Under the pieces are notes generated by a model that saw nothing but the letters and a program-made list of their open reading frames with translations, was not told the DNA's origin and ran no database searches. Below are positions 1-11,543 of a stretch of DNA of 64,000 nucleotides, piece after piece; the first letter of the stretch is position 1, and each line of letters begins with the position of its first letter. Both the position numbers and the translations under genes were made by a program. The stretch covers positions 744,001-808,000 of the forward strand of contig CADCXC010000005.1 of the NCBI GenBank assembly GCA_902806595.1. Reading direction: 5' to 3'. This DNA is from Pyrenopolyporus hunteri. Lineage: Eukaryota; Ascomycota; Sordariomycetes; Xylariales; Hypoxylaceae.

Positions 1-3000
1 CATGAACTAAGTGGGTATATGCTGTATGAGGCGTTCACATTTATCTCTGCCTACTTGACGAGTCACATACCATGATATGTAAAGGAGGTAGGCGAGTAAT
101 GTACATGTACCAGGGATGCGAAATCCGGATTCGCTTCCGTGATATCGGGTCCGTCCCTGGTAAGGTCCCGAAAATCATCACTACCAGAGCACTAGTAGCC
201 CCCAGAGCCTTCCATCGAACCCGCTAGGTGTCTCACACGTGCATTGGGGAACCGAGCATAATACCTGCGTACATAGCGTTTCTAATTTCTTCTCCCCGAT
301 GCCAAGGGGGCGTCGGCTTCAAGTTTCTCGGGAGCGCGCCAGGCGAGGAGGGAGAATATTATAACTGACTGGTAACTTGGTGATGCATACTATTCCTAGA
401 TACACCTCGGAGATCCGAATGTGATAATAGTTTCGTAGCGAACGCGTACCGACACATCAGGCAAACAGTAGGTAGGTAAGTATGGATTATGCTGCGTATG
501 TATATTGTCTAGTATAGCGTTGCCGACCACAACCCATGTAAGAACAGTAGCGTAAATTTTGGGATCGACCCCCCTGTTGGAACATTGGCCCCAGTTATTA
601 TTTAATTTTCACGTCTGGGTCGTCTTCTTGCCGGGTTAAGAGGCCGCTTCGTATGCATACAAGTAATAGTCAGTGCAGCTTACTTTGTGAATTAAGCAAA
701 CATCCCGCGAAACGACCTACCCAAAGGAGAAGACATATGACACTATGAAACGCCAAGATTGTTCAGTGTACGTGAACTATTTACTATCTCAGTTGTGACC
801 TGAGTGGCCTCTGAGTTGTAAGTATTATGTATTCCCGCGCCTTATTACCATTATCCGATTAGATAGACTTAGACAAGCCGTAAACTAAAAGTAATTAAAC
901 CGATCAACGTACGAAAGTTTGAACGCTTCGTCAATTACGTATGTTTTTGTTTTTTCTTGTCTCATAATATATTATGTATGTTACCCATGAATAGGGGACC
1001 ATATACACCATCTTAACCATCTAGCCCGGGGCATCCCTTAACTAGGTAGACACTCTAGCATATTCTTAATTTTCCCCCCGATGGCGGCCGAGCAGACCCC
1101 GCGTCCTAGAGGAAAAATGCCACGTGAACCACATGGAAGTGGATGATCTCGTCATTTGCCATACCCAAGGTGAACGTGGGCTTGGGGAACGCAAGGTCTA
1201 CATAATGTCGGTTCTGTATTACATTGAGTTCTCAGACCCACCGAATGGTTTCCTGCTTGTGGCCAGCTTTACGCTTAATCCTTACAGCACTGTATGTCAT
1301 CACGCTCTTCCTAGTCAATACTTTCACATTAAGAGTTTCGCCCCTCAAGGTCCTGGGCGTCTATGGGATAGGCCCCGTTGAAAGCTGGAGGGATTTATTG
1401 GCTCGAGCAAAAGAGTAGGGGTTCTCCTCGTGGGACTATGTCACAGCGGGATTCTAGCTGGGCTATATATCACCAACCGTGTAGTATTTTAAGAATATCA
1501 TTCAGGAGTTCTACCCCATATTATATCCTGCGGTTACCACGTATGTGGAGTCCAGCTTTGTAAGTCTCTTATGCGGCTTGAATGCCTACAAGGCAGCTAA
1601 TAAGGCCTCCCAGATATTCGAGCCTCAGGAGTTACATACCATCATACCATTTCCAAATGTAACACCACATCATGCTACGGCAACATGTGGCCTTCATTAC
1701 TGGGATTCGCTAATACCCTCTAGCATTGCCATTCTGTTTATCAGATATTCCAGCGTTCCAACAAATAGTCACGTTTTAGATTGGGTTTCCAGGAGGAGGA
1801 GGCTTACATCTATCCCCCGTACCGAAGGATTACTGCTTGTTTCTCAACTCTATGGGAAGATTTTCCGCCACCCCAGACCTTTGAGCAAGTGTCTTTGGAT
1901 ACTCTAATGGCTGCGAACCAACAAGCAGAGCAGATAAATCGTCTCCTGATTCGAGGCCGAACCGCCAAATTAGCAACGAGAAACTCACTTTGCCTTCAGG
2001 GAGGCAAATCTCAGCAGTCTCACCTCCCTGTAAGCAGCCAATCCACGGCCTTAGAAGCCCTGCCAGGCCTATCTGATTTTAGTCCGACCGCCCAGCTGGT
2101 ATACCGGCGCATAATGGTCTGAGCTGCAGAGAGCCACCGCACACTCCCTTTGTGTGGATCTTCGAGTGGAACGAGGAGGCGCTCGCCCGGACGTATTACT
2201 GGAAACCCTCTTGCCACCGCCTCCTCCTGTTCCTCCCAGGCCTCGACCACAGCAGAGCGGACCAGAAGCAGGTGTCCCAATCTGGCCTTATTTGCTGTTG
2301 GCCGTGGCGTGGCGCACGTGGCATGCCGGTCCGGCAGGACGCGAGCCTTTTCCCAAGAGCTCGGCCCTACGTGCCATCCCGAGAACCGAAGAATACGTAC
2401 ATATACATATACATAGGGAGATAATATGGATCTGCCGGTCTTCGGGTTAACTTAATCGACGCGTTGGGACCAAGGAGACTAGACACCACGAGGTGGGTTG
2501 CTTACGTACATACAATTTCTCTATATAGTTGCATGCATCCGAATTAGTCCCCCCGAGCCTCTTATGGAATATACTGCATTAAAGGCACCTGGGAAAAGGT
2601 GGTTATCACATGCATACCAAATCCCGAATGATGTAGGTATAACTCCGCTTAGAAAGAAATAGTAAACTGTATCACAACCTATTAGAGTTATAGATAACCA
2701 CTATTAACTATTAGCTAATTATTCGGCGCAAGGGTAGTTGTTTATCAATATTCCGGAAAGCATACTCTTGACGCGGCATCCCATTATTTTAAAATATACT
2801 CCTATAGTTGCAAAACGCCACATCGTCTTAAAGCGAGATCGTCTCCTATCATTCTCAAATATGTAAATATATTCAGACCTTGATGAATAACGTCTCTATT
2901 TCAACACAGGGATACCACGACAATCTCGAGCGGGCTCGGTATACTATGTAGTAAAACAGACTGCCGAGAAGTGGTTCGCTTGGTATATACCCAGTTGCTT

Positions 3001-5344
3001 CAAGGGGGCCCAAGCTACAGCGTTTCGTATAATACCAATTCAGTAATGGAATCGCATAGAAAGTTTGGTTACAATTTTGAGGATCTGCTATATTTGGCAT
3101 GTCGTTTGCGAGTAAAATTTCGATAACTCACTAAAGGATTTATTATCCATTATTTTCATTTATTATTATTTTATCATAGCCATTCGTCGTGCAAATCCCG
3201 AGTTGATGGTCAACGTTTTTCTTTTCATACGTTCTTCGCCTGCTCTAGCAGAGCGGTGTAAGTTCTGATTCAACCGAGGGAAGCTATTCAAGCCGAGCAT
3301 CCCTACTTTTTCGAGGTGTTGGTAGCTTTTTCTTACTCCTTGCTGCATGTCTGGGCCAGGGTGGTCTTGGATGGCTTCCCCGAGGTGCGGATCGGTATGT
3401 ACCTAATCTCACTGCTCACGCCGGATGCAGAAGGCCTGTCAACCGATCTTGCGGAGCCGGAGGAATAAAATTTTTGGGAATCAAATACAGCGCCGTGATT
3501 GCTCCTCGAAGAAGCGGGGGGCTGAGGTTTTTAATATAATATTACGGCCTGGGGATGATATTACGGGTACGAAAACGCCAAGTACTACCGAACCCCTGAG
3601 GCTTATGCTACGGCACAGCAACATATCAGCCTCCTGCCCAATTGCCAATCGAGCAGCCGATTTTGAAGTTGAGTAATCCGGCCCGAGCCGGACTCGTCCG
3701 ATATTGGTAAAGCCGGGTCGCATGCATGAGAGGGGATGTCACGTTAATCACTGGACTATCAACGAGGGCTTATGCGTTGGTGTCAAAAAAGCCCCTTGCC
3801 GCTACCGCCCATTCCGGGTTCCCAATGTGACCAACGCACGTCTTCCACTTGGTTCGAGTGGGACACATTGGTCGACCCCCCTCAGGGAGGAGAGAACACG
3901 CGGTTGGTCAACACTGTTTCGACTTCGGCCGTACTGTGTTGTACATCGGACGTTGTTGGCACGAGGGTTATGTATGGTCTCGTCAACTAATCGAGACAGG
4001 ACGACGGATAGAAGACGATCCACAAATCCCTAAAATCCGCGTTAGCCCATTTACTATGTACACGACACATTCTGTCCAAGTAAAAAGCACAACCGCGCCG
4101 TCGGGGTAGTACGGGCGCAGACTCTCCAGTGTTTTCGCCCTTCCTGAGTGGTATTTGTAGTCCTTACAAAATCTACGGCCATCGTGGCGTCATAAAGATC
4201 AGGTAGGTACCCTATGGAGAATGAGACATGGCTTCGGAAGCAAACGCAACCGTAACCACCATGACCTGCATAGTTTGTGACGACAGTGATATGGCTTGCA
4301 GTCGTTCCCGCACTTATCCTAGTCTGCTATAGCTGAGAATCCCGCTATATAGCTGCAACCATGTATAGAGTATAACATGGTTAGCGGCCAGCTTGTTTGC
4401 TGAGTCCTAGGTAGGTATCGAGCTGATCCGCCGTAAAAAGTCCAACTCGGTTACCGCTTTAGCAATGAATAGTTTCGGACTTGCCTAAATCTACCATAAT
4501 AGGATACTATAAATTCCGGGCGTTCATGAGGGAAATTTGTCAGAAAAACCCTCCGATCTTAACATAACTTTCCGTTGAGACATATTCAAGTTGACAGTTC
4601 TTTTTCTCAACACTACCCCAAAGATAAGTTCCTGGAGAACACGCGATGGAAATGGCGTAAATACCAGGTTGCCACGGGCCATAAGAAAAGCGGGCAATCT
4701 CACGTTCGCCAGCCTTTCTCAACGGCTTTAAGGTCTGGGGATGACCAATCCTAGTCCTGACTTTAACAAACATATTATCACGAAAGGCTATATAACCCAC
4801 AAGTCAAGCTTACAAGAAGTGGGCGGCCACGTTTTCTTACGATCCATATGGACTGCTTAGCCATATAACCTAAGTACCTTATCTATAATATGGCGACTCC
4901 CGCTATTATACTGCAAGGGGCGTGGTATTCATTATCATTATACTACCTAGTGAGGTACGAAAATTACGCAGTTCATTCTATGGCCTAGCATATCGTAAGT
5001 TCTGAACTCGTAACCCTGAATTCCAATGTAATCTAGTTAGACTAGTGCGTACGTACATGTGGATCAAAGGGGCAGTTAACGAATTGCATGAGAGAGTAGA
5101 GTTCTCATACTCGTCCAGACCACAGCCTACGACGGCTGAATCTGGACGCCCAAAGCCATATTCCATTCTACGTCGCTCGTCAATTTTTTTGGTGTCCCCT
5201 CTCGCCATCCACCGAAGAGTAATAGTAAAGAACGAAGCGTAACAACGCGGGCGAGCTTCGGAACAAACGAAATGTCATGCTGGTAATGTGCAATGCGCTA
5301 CCTCAACGCCATCCCATGCCGTACGTAGAAGGATATGTCTTGTT
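1..5344. other. Gene-poor region, no supported gene
   Basis: Short overlapping open frames occur around 1.1-2.4 kb and 3.4-4.1 kb, but none has a recognisable domain or can be extended through plausible splice sites. Base composition swings between AT-rich stretches (about 2.6-2.9 kb) and more GC-rich patches (2.1-2.4 kb), as in degraded or relic DNA. Overlapping frames at 1781-2122 and 2152-2450 are the most protein-like (a Gln/Ser-rich frame followed by a Pro-rich one), but this is too weak to call a gene. A CCTAGGTAGGTA word lies at about 4406-4418. Confidence 0.5.
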
Positions 5345-8141
5345 TCACGCAATCACGGTCGGCTGGGGATGCGCGTCGAGATCTATCTCCTCGACCAAGC
5401 TACGTTGGTGGGCACTTTCTCTTACCAGGTTCCCGAAGTACTTGAGTGCTACTTCGCTTTCGCCGCGGACCTTCAAGGTCTCTTCCCGGCGCGCACCAAG
5501 TTTCTCGGCAGAACGTGTCAAGGCGACTCGAAGGTTGTCTGCGGGGAAGCGGAGGACCTTGCGCACAGAATCGGCGATGCGAGTACTGTTGTTGTGGACA
5601 TAGTCGATTGCTGCTAGCTGTGTCGAGATCTTTTCAGATAGACGGTGAGGGAGCGAGTTTGGTATCTGCTGTACGACATAAACCGTAGCTGAGGCGACTG
5701 GGTGATAAAGTTAGCTTTGAACAAAGGCCAAATAAGTTGCGCCACATACCTGCTAGAAGTAAACCAGGGATTATCAGCTTTCGGAGGTTGTCGTTCCCAA
5801 TGATCTTGACAAGGTTCATCGTGTGATCCATCCATCCCATGCCACCCATCACACGTCCACCGATGGCGGTAGCAACGGTTAAAGCCATTCCAGTACCAGC
5901 TACTTTCTCTTGGCGCTGTAGAATCGTAGACCAGTCGACGAGATCCCAGAACTCCGTCGTCACGTCGATCTGTTTTGCTATAACATCGCGCCTCCTTCGG
6001 AACATGACGTCGGAGCGGAAGTTGAGGTCGCGATACTCGTCACCGAGATGGAGTAAGCCGAGCTGCTTGATAACGTTTACACCACTAACAGTCTTCTTCC
6101 GCGCATGATCCTCACAAGCCGTGACCGCCGCGGAGACTTGAGACAGCATCGCTTCCTTCAACTCTTCGGCGTACTGGAAGACATGGAATATACCAGGGTA
6201 AGGCACGCCGTGATTGTCATCGCCAGCATGGGCGATGGCCGAGTTAAGGGTGGATCGGGTGTGGTTATATATTTCCTTGCATGTCTCTTCGATCGTCTGG
6301 TCTATCTGATCACCAACCTCGGCTTGTGCTTTCAAAGAAGCCTCGAGCAGAGGCTCGATCTCTTCTAGATCGCTTGTCACCCTCTCGAGTTCGGACATGG
6401 CCATATCAGAGTTGACGGTTGCGAGGACATTCACATCATTGAGGATGTTGAGGAGATAGGTTTTGGCGGGAGCAAGCTTGGACCGTGCTCGCTTCTCTAA
6501 GACGAACCTCCTCAGGGATTGTTCCAGCTTCTCGAAGTCCCGGACCTTCTCCTTCTCTTTGCCTTTCCCTTTAGGATCGTCGCCAGGGTCGTCTCCACCT
6601 CCACTTGAGCTGCCACTGCCCCCTCCATCCGGGCCGCCAGGAGGCGAGGGCAATGTCGGAATGGCATTGCTAGATACGAAGTGTACAAGCTCGGTGGATT
6701 CCTTGAACGTACGGGGACTCAAGCCGTATACCTGATCTAGAATCATCTTCTGGCATCGCTCCTTATCTCTGATCAGGTCGTAGCCATTGACCACCATGAA
6801 GATGTACGCTTTTTCGGCTGCGGCGGCCCAAATGAACTCCTTCGCAGACTGGGTAAAGTGGTTTGCGGCAGAGACGACAAAGACGACGACATCAATCTCT
6901 TCCTGTCGCGCGAATACAGCCGTCGTCTTCGTGGTATCGGAATTGAGCCCCGGAGCGTCGATCAAAGCAATATCGACTACCCCATTATTGAGCAGGGACT
7001 CGTCAATGCTTCGTACATCTTTGATGTAGACTTTGCACTGCATGTACGTAGCATTGTCGAGGACAATTTGTTCTAGGTCGCGTAAGGGGAAGACGTCGTA
7101 GGTTGATTCATCGTGTCGATTGTAGATTGCATCTTTGTGGACAGCATGGACCTCTTCAATACCGGCGTTCTCCCTCGCATCCAGGACCTCGCAGAAAATA
7201 CTCGTACACGGTTGCTGATCTTCTGGGAGGACCTTGCGCCGCAGCAGCGCATTACAGAACGTAGACTTCCCGGCGTTCAGATCTCCGGTCACCAAAACCT
7301 TGCTAGAGGTGTCCTCGATTCTCTCACGAAGTAAGAGGAGGTGCTTAATGCTAGAGCTGATTTTACCATCGAGTAACGCGGCGATGGAGCTTTTCTCGAG
7401 CGAGTGGACGAGTTCAGTCTGATGTAAAGCGCCTAGCTTGAGGTCTAACTTAAGAATCGAAAACTCCTGGGCAATCTGCGGCGTGACTAGGCGGGGTATG
7501 TCTGTGGCATTCTTGTTCTCGGCATCCCTACTGGATTCGGCGGTTTCATGGTCTTCGACGGTCGTCATCGATCGTCGCAACGGTCGGGAGTGGTGGGTAG
7601 AACCCCAGTCCGGGGCCATAGAGGAGGTGTGATGTATACCAGGCCGTGGTGAGCGGTCGGGAGACGACCTCTCCGCTCGCTGAACCGAGGGATAATGTGC
7701 AGGCCAAGTAACGTTCATTTCCTGGAGGGTCTTGAGGAGGTCGATGACTTTACTAATGGCGCGGTTCAGAGACGCTCGATGCTGGTTGTACCATAGCTGG
7801 CTAACAGCCGCTGCTTGGTTGTGGTGGTCGCTTTCGGGGCTGCTGCTGGATCGGCGCTGCAGTGGCATGTCCCCCGATAAGGACGGACCGCCCCGGGGAG
7901 AGCCGACGGGACGTTTAGATGAACCAGCATCTTCTCCTGTCGTACTACCGCCATAGCCCGAATCGTCATCTATGAGTGACTGCAGATGCGCGGCATACTG
8001 TGGAGCTTGGCCGTTCCCGACCGTCATATAACCCGGCCTTCCGGAAGCAGACGGCGGCGGCGGTGTGTTTTCTTGATCGCGATTTCGGCCGCGGGATTTG
8101 CCCTTCCCTTTGCCCTTGGAGGCGAAATAGTCTTGGCTCAT
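5345..8141 (-). CDS. FZO1: Mitofusin-type GTPase Fzo1 (mitochondrial outer-membrane fusion)
   Basis: This is a dynamin-superfamily GTPase that fuses mitochondrial outer membranes. Exons are 8141-5750 and 5688-5345; the 61-bp intron (GTATGT...CAG) lies inside the second membrane segment. The joined frame gives 911 residues, in the range of fungal Fzo1. An unordered basic/Ser-rich N-terminus is followed by the P-loop GDLNAGKS at about 286-293, a G2-type threonine in the PCTS segment and the G3 motif DAPG at 395-398. The G4-like motif is VNGYD at about 451-455, with Gly where many GTPases have Lys. A Gly/Ser/Asp/Lys low-complexity insert occupies about 498-532. Two closely spaced hydrophobic segments (about 750-770 and 789-806) fit the paired membrane anchor, followed by a C-terminal heptad-rich tail of about 100 residues. 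Reading through the intron would give a false, shorter C-terminus. It shares an upstream region of about 880 bp with the divergent vps2. Confidence 0.95.
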
Positions 8142-8535
8142 CGCGGTCGTCAGAGTCCAAGACTCGTGGACATCACTGGGGTCGAAGGTCGTTGTCGAAT
8201 ATCGGTCGATTGGCGCGCGTGGTAAGCGGTAGGGTGGTGTTGAAAATTGGCAAATATCTTAGGTTCGGGTAAGGTAAGGTACCTATTAGATGGCGGTGAT
8301 ACTTTTTCGCTTCCGAGAAAAAAGAGGCGAAATCACGGTATATTGAGGATTGAGAAGAAACTCTGATTGGATCTTCAAGCTTAATAGTGGGTCTTTGTTC
8401 ATCGGCCCACAAACCCTTGGTGCGGGATTGCTGATATCATTCACTATTATGTGCATATATCCACGTAAGAGTCTCCCCACCCGCCCAACAGTAGGTACCT
8501 TGGGTACTACACGTACGTTCATACCGGGGCGCTTG

Positions 8536-8624
8536 GGCTGGTGGTAGATCGTATCGTACAGGTACATAGGTAGGTACCTACCTAGGTACCTAACCCGCCT
8601 AGCTTCCACTATCTACCACCAGCC
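8536..8624. repeat. Imperfect palindrome (hairpin) between fzo1 and vps2
   Basis: Perfect 14-bp inverted arms (GGCTGGTGGTAGAT at 8536-8549 and its reverse complement at 8611-8624) enclose a centre that is itself palindromic, made of GGTAC/TAGG words (about 8560-8592). It could fold into a cruciform or be a MITE relic. It lies in the intergenic region of a divergent gene pair; no function is shown. Confidence 0.7.
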
Positions 8625-9019
8625 TGCGGGCAGTTGCCAGGTAGACCACGGTAGATTATATGGGTGCTGGGTGCGCTACGAAAGAATACGTACCACCTCC
8701 TTATCGTCGCTGCATGTGAAGTCGATCTAACACTCAAGATTCTTATCCATCGGTACCTCCATTCGCCAGGCAGCATACATCGCTCACCACCGCCGCGGAA
8801 TATTAAGAATAAAAAGAAGATTCGTACCTGCAGGCCCCCATCGACGTAACGACACGCAGCTTCTACCTTGACCTATCAGAGTCGCTGGAAATACTCGAAC
8901 TTATTCGTTGGGAAACATTGTCACATCTCGCATTCTACGGGCTCGACGGACTCCAGCCGCTCTTTTGCCGCGGTACAACCCTCAACCATCCTGTGTGAAC
9001 CGCTCCGACCTCGACTACG

Positions 9020-9962
9020 ATGAATGTAAGCCCATCAAACCGTCTCAGTCTTCAAAATGGAGAGACAGCAGCAGACGACTAATAGACAATCTATGGCTAG
9101 ATCCTCGAATGGGCTTTCGGTAAGCGTATGACGCCCGCCGAGCGTCTGCGCAAGAACCAACGCATGATCGACAAAGCAATCCGCGAACTAGACCAAGTAC
9201 GAGTTAAACTGGAGAAGCAGGAGAAGACCCTCGTCGGTCAGATTAAGCAGAGCGCACAGAAGGGGCAGATGGGAGCAGCTAAGATCCAGGCAAAGGATCT
9301 TGTGCGTACGAGGAGGTAAATATATAACCCCTATGGCTGCGAAAGGACCAGACGCAGCTCGAGACTAACACCAGGTGCTATTCCCCAGATATGTTGAGAA
9401 GTTCTATGGCATGCGAAGTCAGCTGCAGAAGATATCTTTACGACTACAGGTTCGTCGTTTCCGACCATCCACCCATCATTAGTACCACATTAACAAGAAA
9501 CGCGCTGTAGACCCATAGAACCAACGAGCAGATGATGCAAGCTATGAAGGGAGCTACGGTGGCTCTCGGCAGCATGAACAGATCGATGAACCTACCCGCA
9601 TTACAACGCATCGCCATGGAATTCGAACGAGAGACCGCGATCATGGACGAAAGACAGGAGATGATGGACGACGCGATCGATGATGCTATGGATGTTGGCA
9701 TAGAAGAGGAGGGCGACGAAGTCGTCGAACAAGTTTTGGAGGAGATAGGCGTTGATCTTAACCAAGCCGTAAGTGGGCCATCCGGCGTAGAGCGTGAGCT
9801 GTGTTATCTAACACCGAATAGTTTGGAGAGACCCCGACGGGTCTACAGTCCGAGAAGGTCCCCGATGGTCGGATCGCCCAAGCTATCGGCGGCCCGAGCG
9901 GCGGTGGCGGCGACCCCGGAGACGATGACCTCCAAGCTCGTCTCGACAGCTTAAGAAAGTAG
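9020..9962 (+). CDS. VPS2: ESCRT-III subunit Vps2 (Did4/CHMP2)
   Basis: This ESCRT-III filament subunit works at endosomes in multivesicular-body sorting. Five exons: 9020-9025, 9101-9315, 9389-9449, 9511-9768 and 9822-9962. Together they give 226 residues, the usual size. The first exon is only six bases (Met-Asn), joined to an exon starting ILEWAFGKRMTPAERLRKNQ, which restores the conserved Vps2/CHMP2 N-terminus. The order that follows is typical: basic N-terminal helix with KIQAKDLVRTRR, the segment RLQTHRTNEQMMQAMKG, the acidic stretch EMMDDAIDDAMDVG, and the C-terminal MIM1-like helix DDDLQARLDSLRK that recruits the AAA ATPase Vps4. The ATG at 9128 is internal and would lose the N-terminal amphipathic helix. 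The gene converges on the dehydrogenase downstream, with a gap of 174 bp. Confidence 0.95.
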
Positions 9963-10136
9963 AGCGCCGTGAGCTAGACGTAGGGGTTACACGTGCGACG
10001 GTGAAGGATCCACTTGAGACTGAACTTATGACGGAGCTAATACGTGTGGTTCTGAGCGTAGAGCGCAGGGAGGTTTTGAGTTCTTGTTTTATGGACAATT
10101 GTCCTATTTATGGGGTAATCATATTTTGAACACAGC

Positions 10137-11543
10137 TCATTTGAGTACCATCCTGAGGATTTCGAGTACACCCTCCTTATCCAAGGGAGCTGGGTTCGTC
10201 TTTACCCACCGGTCTAGCAAACTGTGCTCGGCGATACTCTCGAGTTTGTCTTCTCCAATACCAAATTCACTAAGCGTCCTCGGTAGTTCGAGGGCACGTA
10301 TAATAGCGTCCATGAGGTCGCCCAGATCAGCTGTCTCCTTTTCCAAACCCTTCTGGCTAAAGATATCACGGGCGTTAGGGTCCTCCCAGAGGAGTTGAAC
10401 AATGGCATTCTGTCGCTCAACGTTCGCCCCCTTCTTGTAGTTGTATTTGCATACAGCAGGATTAAGAATACAGCTTGTTTCGCCGTGGCTCACGCCGGCT
10501 GGGCCGAGCTGATGACCTATACCGTCTGATATCTCGAGTTAGCATGGCTTCTTTCTAACTTGCTGGATCCTAAAATGCCCTCATAAAGACTGGCAGAGGA
10601 CGAAAAGAGGTATCTGCGGAAGAGGGGACGGAAGACAGCTTTGGATCTACATACGACTTGCTCCTAGCGGTACACCCCGGGCACACGCGCTCATAGCATC
10701 TCTAGCACCGAGTTGACACTGCAATCGTGCCTCGAGATCTTTCGGGTCCCGTTTACTCTTGATTAAACCCGGTATAAGCTTGGCTAGACCGTTTCTGGCA
10801 TCTTGGTCCGCCGCATCGTCGCTCTTCAAGGAGCAGAGGGTCTCCACGCAATGGTCGACAGCCTTGATACCGGTGCTCAGCCAGACTTTCTCGGGAGTCG
10901 TCGTGGTGAGCTCCGGATCGAGAATGACTAAAACGGGGCCCTCCAGAGCCCCGGAGAAGGCGTGTTTCCGCCCGGTCTCGTCGTTCGTTGCGCCGGCGAA
11001 GGATGAATATTCGCCACCTGACAGTGACGTAGGGATAAACACCACCGGTATCTTAGACTGCTCGATATCATCTCGTCTTTGTTGGCTTGCTTGGCAGAGA
11101 GCGTCCAGCTCGGCGTGTGTTGAGACGTTATTCGCTAGGGCCTAGTACGGCATATATTTAGCCTTTACCCATAATTTGTTGGTTGTCCGGTGATCACATA
11201 CGAACGATACTATCTTGGCCGAGTCCGTCAAACTTCCCGCACCTAGTGTGACGATCAGGTCTGCACCGCATTTCTTGACATCGGCCACAACCTGGAGTAT
11301 CTCGGACCAGAGAGAATGCTGCTTCATGCCAACCCTGACACCAGCAACTTTAGCACCCAACGCCCCCTTGAGCTTGTCGAGGTACTTTGTATTCCTCGCA
11401 AGGGACCCGGAGCAGATGATGTAGATCCGAGATGCATTAAATGTATCATCCGCATGTTTAAGGAGCGCTTCGGCGTGCGGTAGGCCGTAGCTTAGAAGCG
11501 GCCGTTCCCGGCCTGTGAACGCTGGACCGAAGGTCTCCGTCAT
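10137..11543 (-). CDS. Iron-containing alcohol dehydrogenase family protein (maleylacetate-reductase-like)
   Basis: An NAD(P)-dependent oxidoreductase of the Fe-ADH family. Exons are 11543-11202, 11141-10655 and 10525-10137, with GTATGT donors and CTAG/CAG acceptors. The joined frame gives 405 residues, normal for the family. Visible landmarks are the nucleotide-binding glycine motif TLGAGSLTDSAK, the substrate loop IPTSLSGGEYS, and likely metal ligands in KAVDHCVETL (Asp/His) and ASHGIGHQLG (two His) followed by GVSHGE. All expected ligand positions appear present, so the enzyme is probably active. No signal peptide or membrane segment is seen, which suggests a cytosolic enzyme. The substrate cannot be inferred; fungal members include maleylacetate reductases of aromatic degradation, but no ring-cleavage gene lies nearby. 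Confidence 0.9.

Noticed and set aside
1781..2122. Gln/Ser-rich frame that might be a real exon
   Set aside because: No flanking exon or recognisable family; kept only as a note on the region.
9128..9128. ATG as start of vps2
   Set aside because: Loses the conserved N-terminal helix that the micro-exon model restores.
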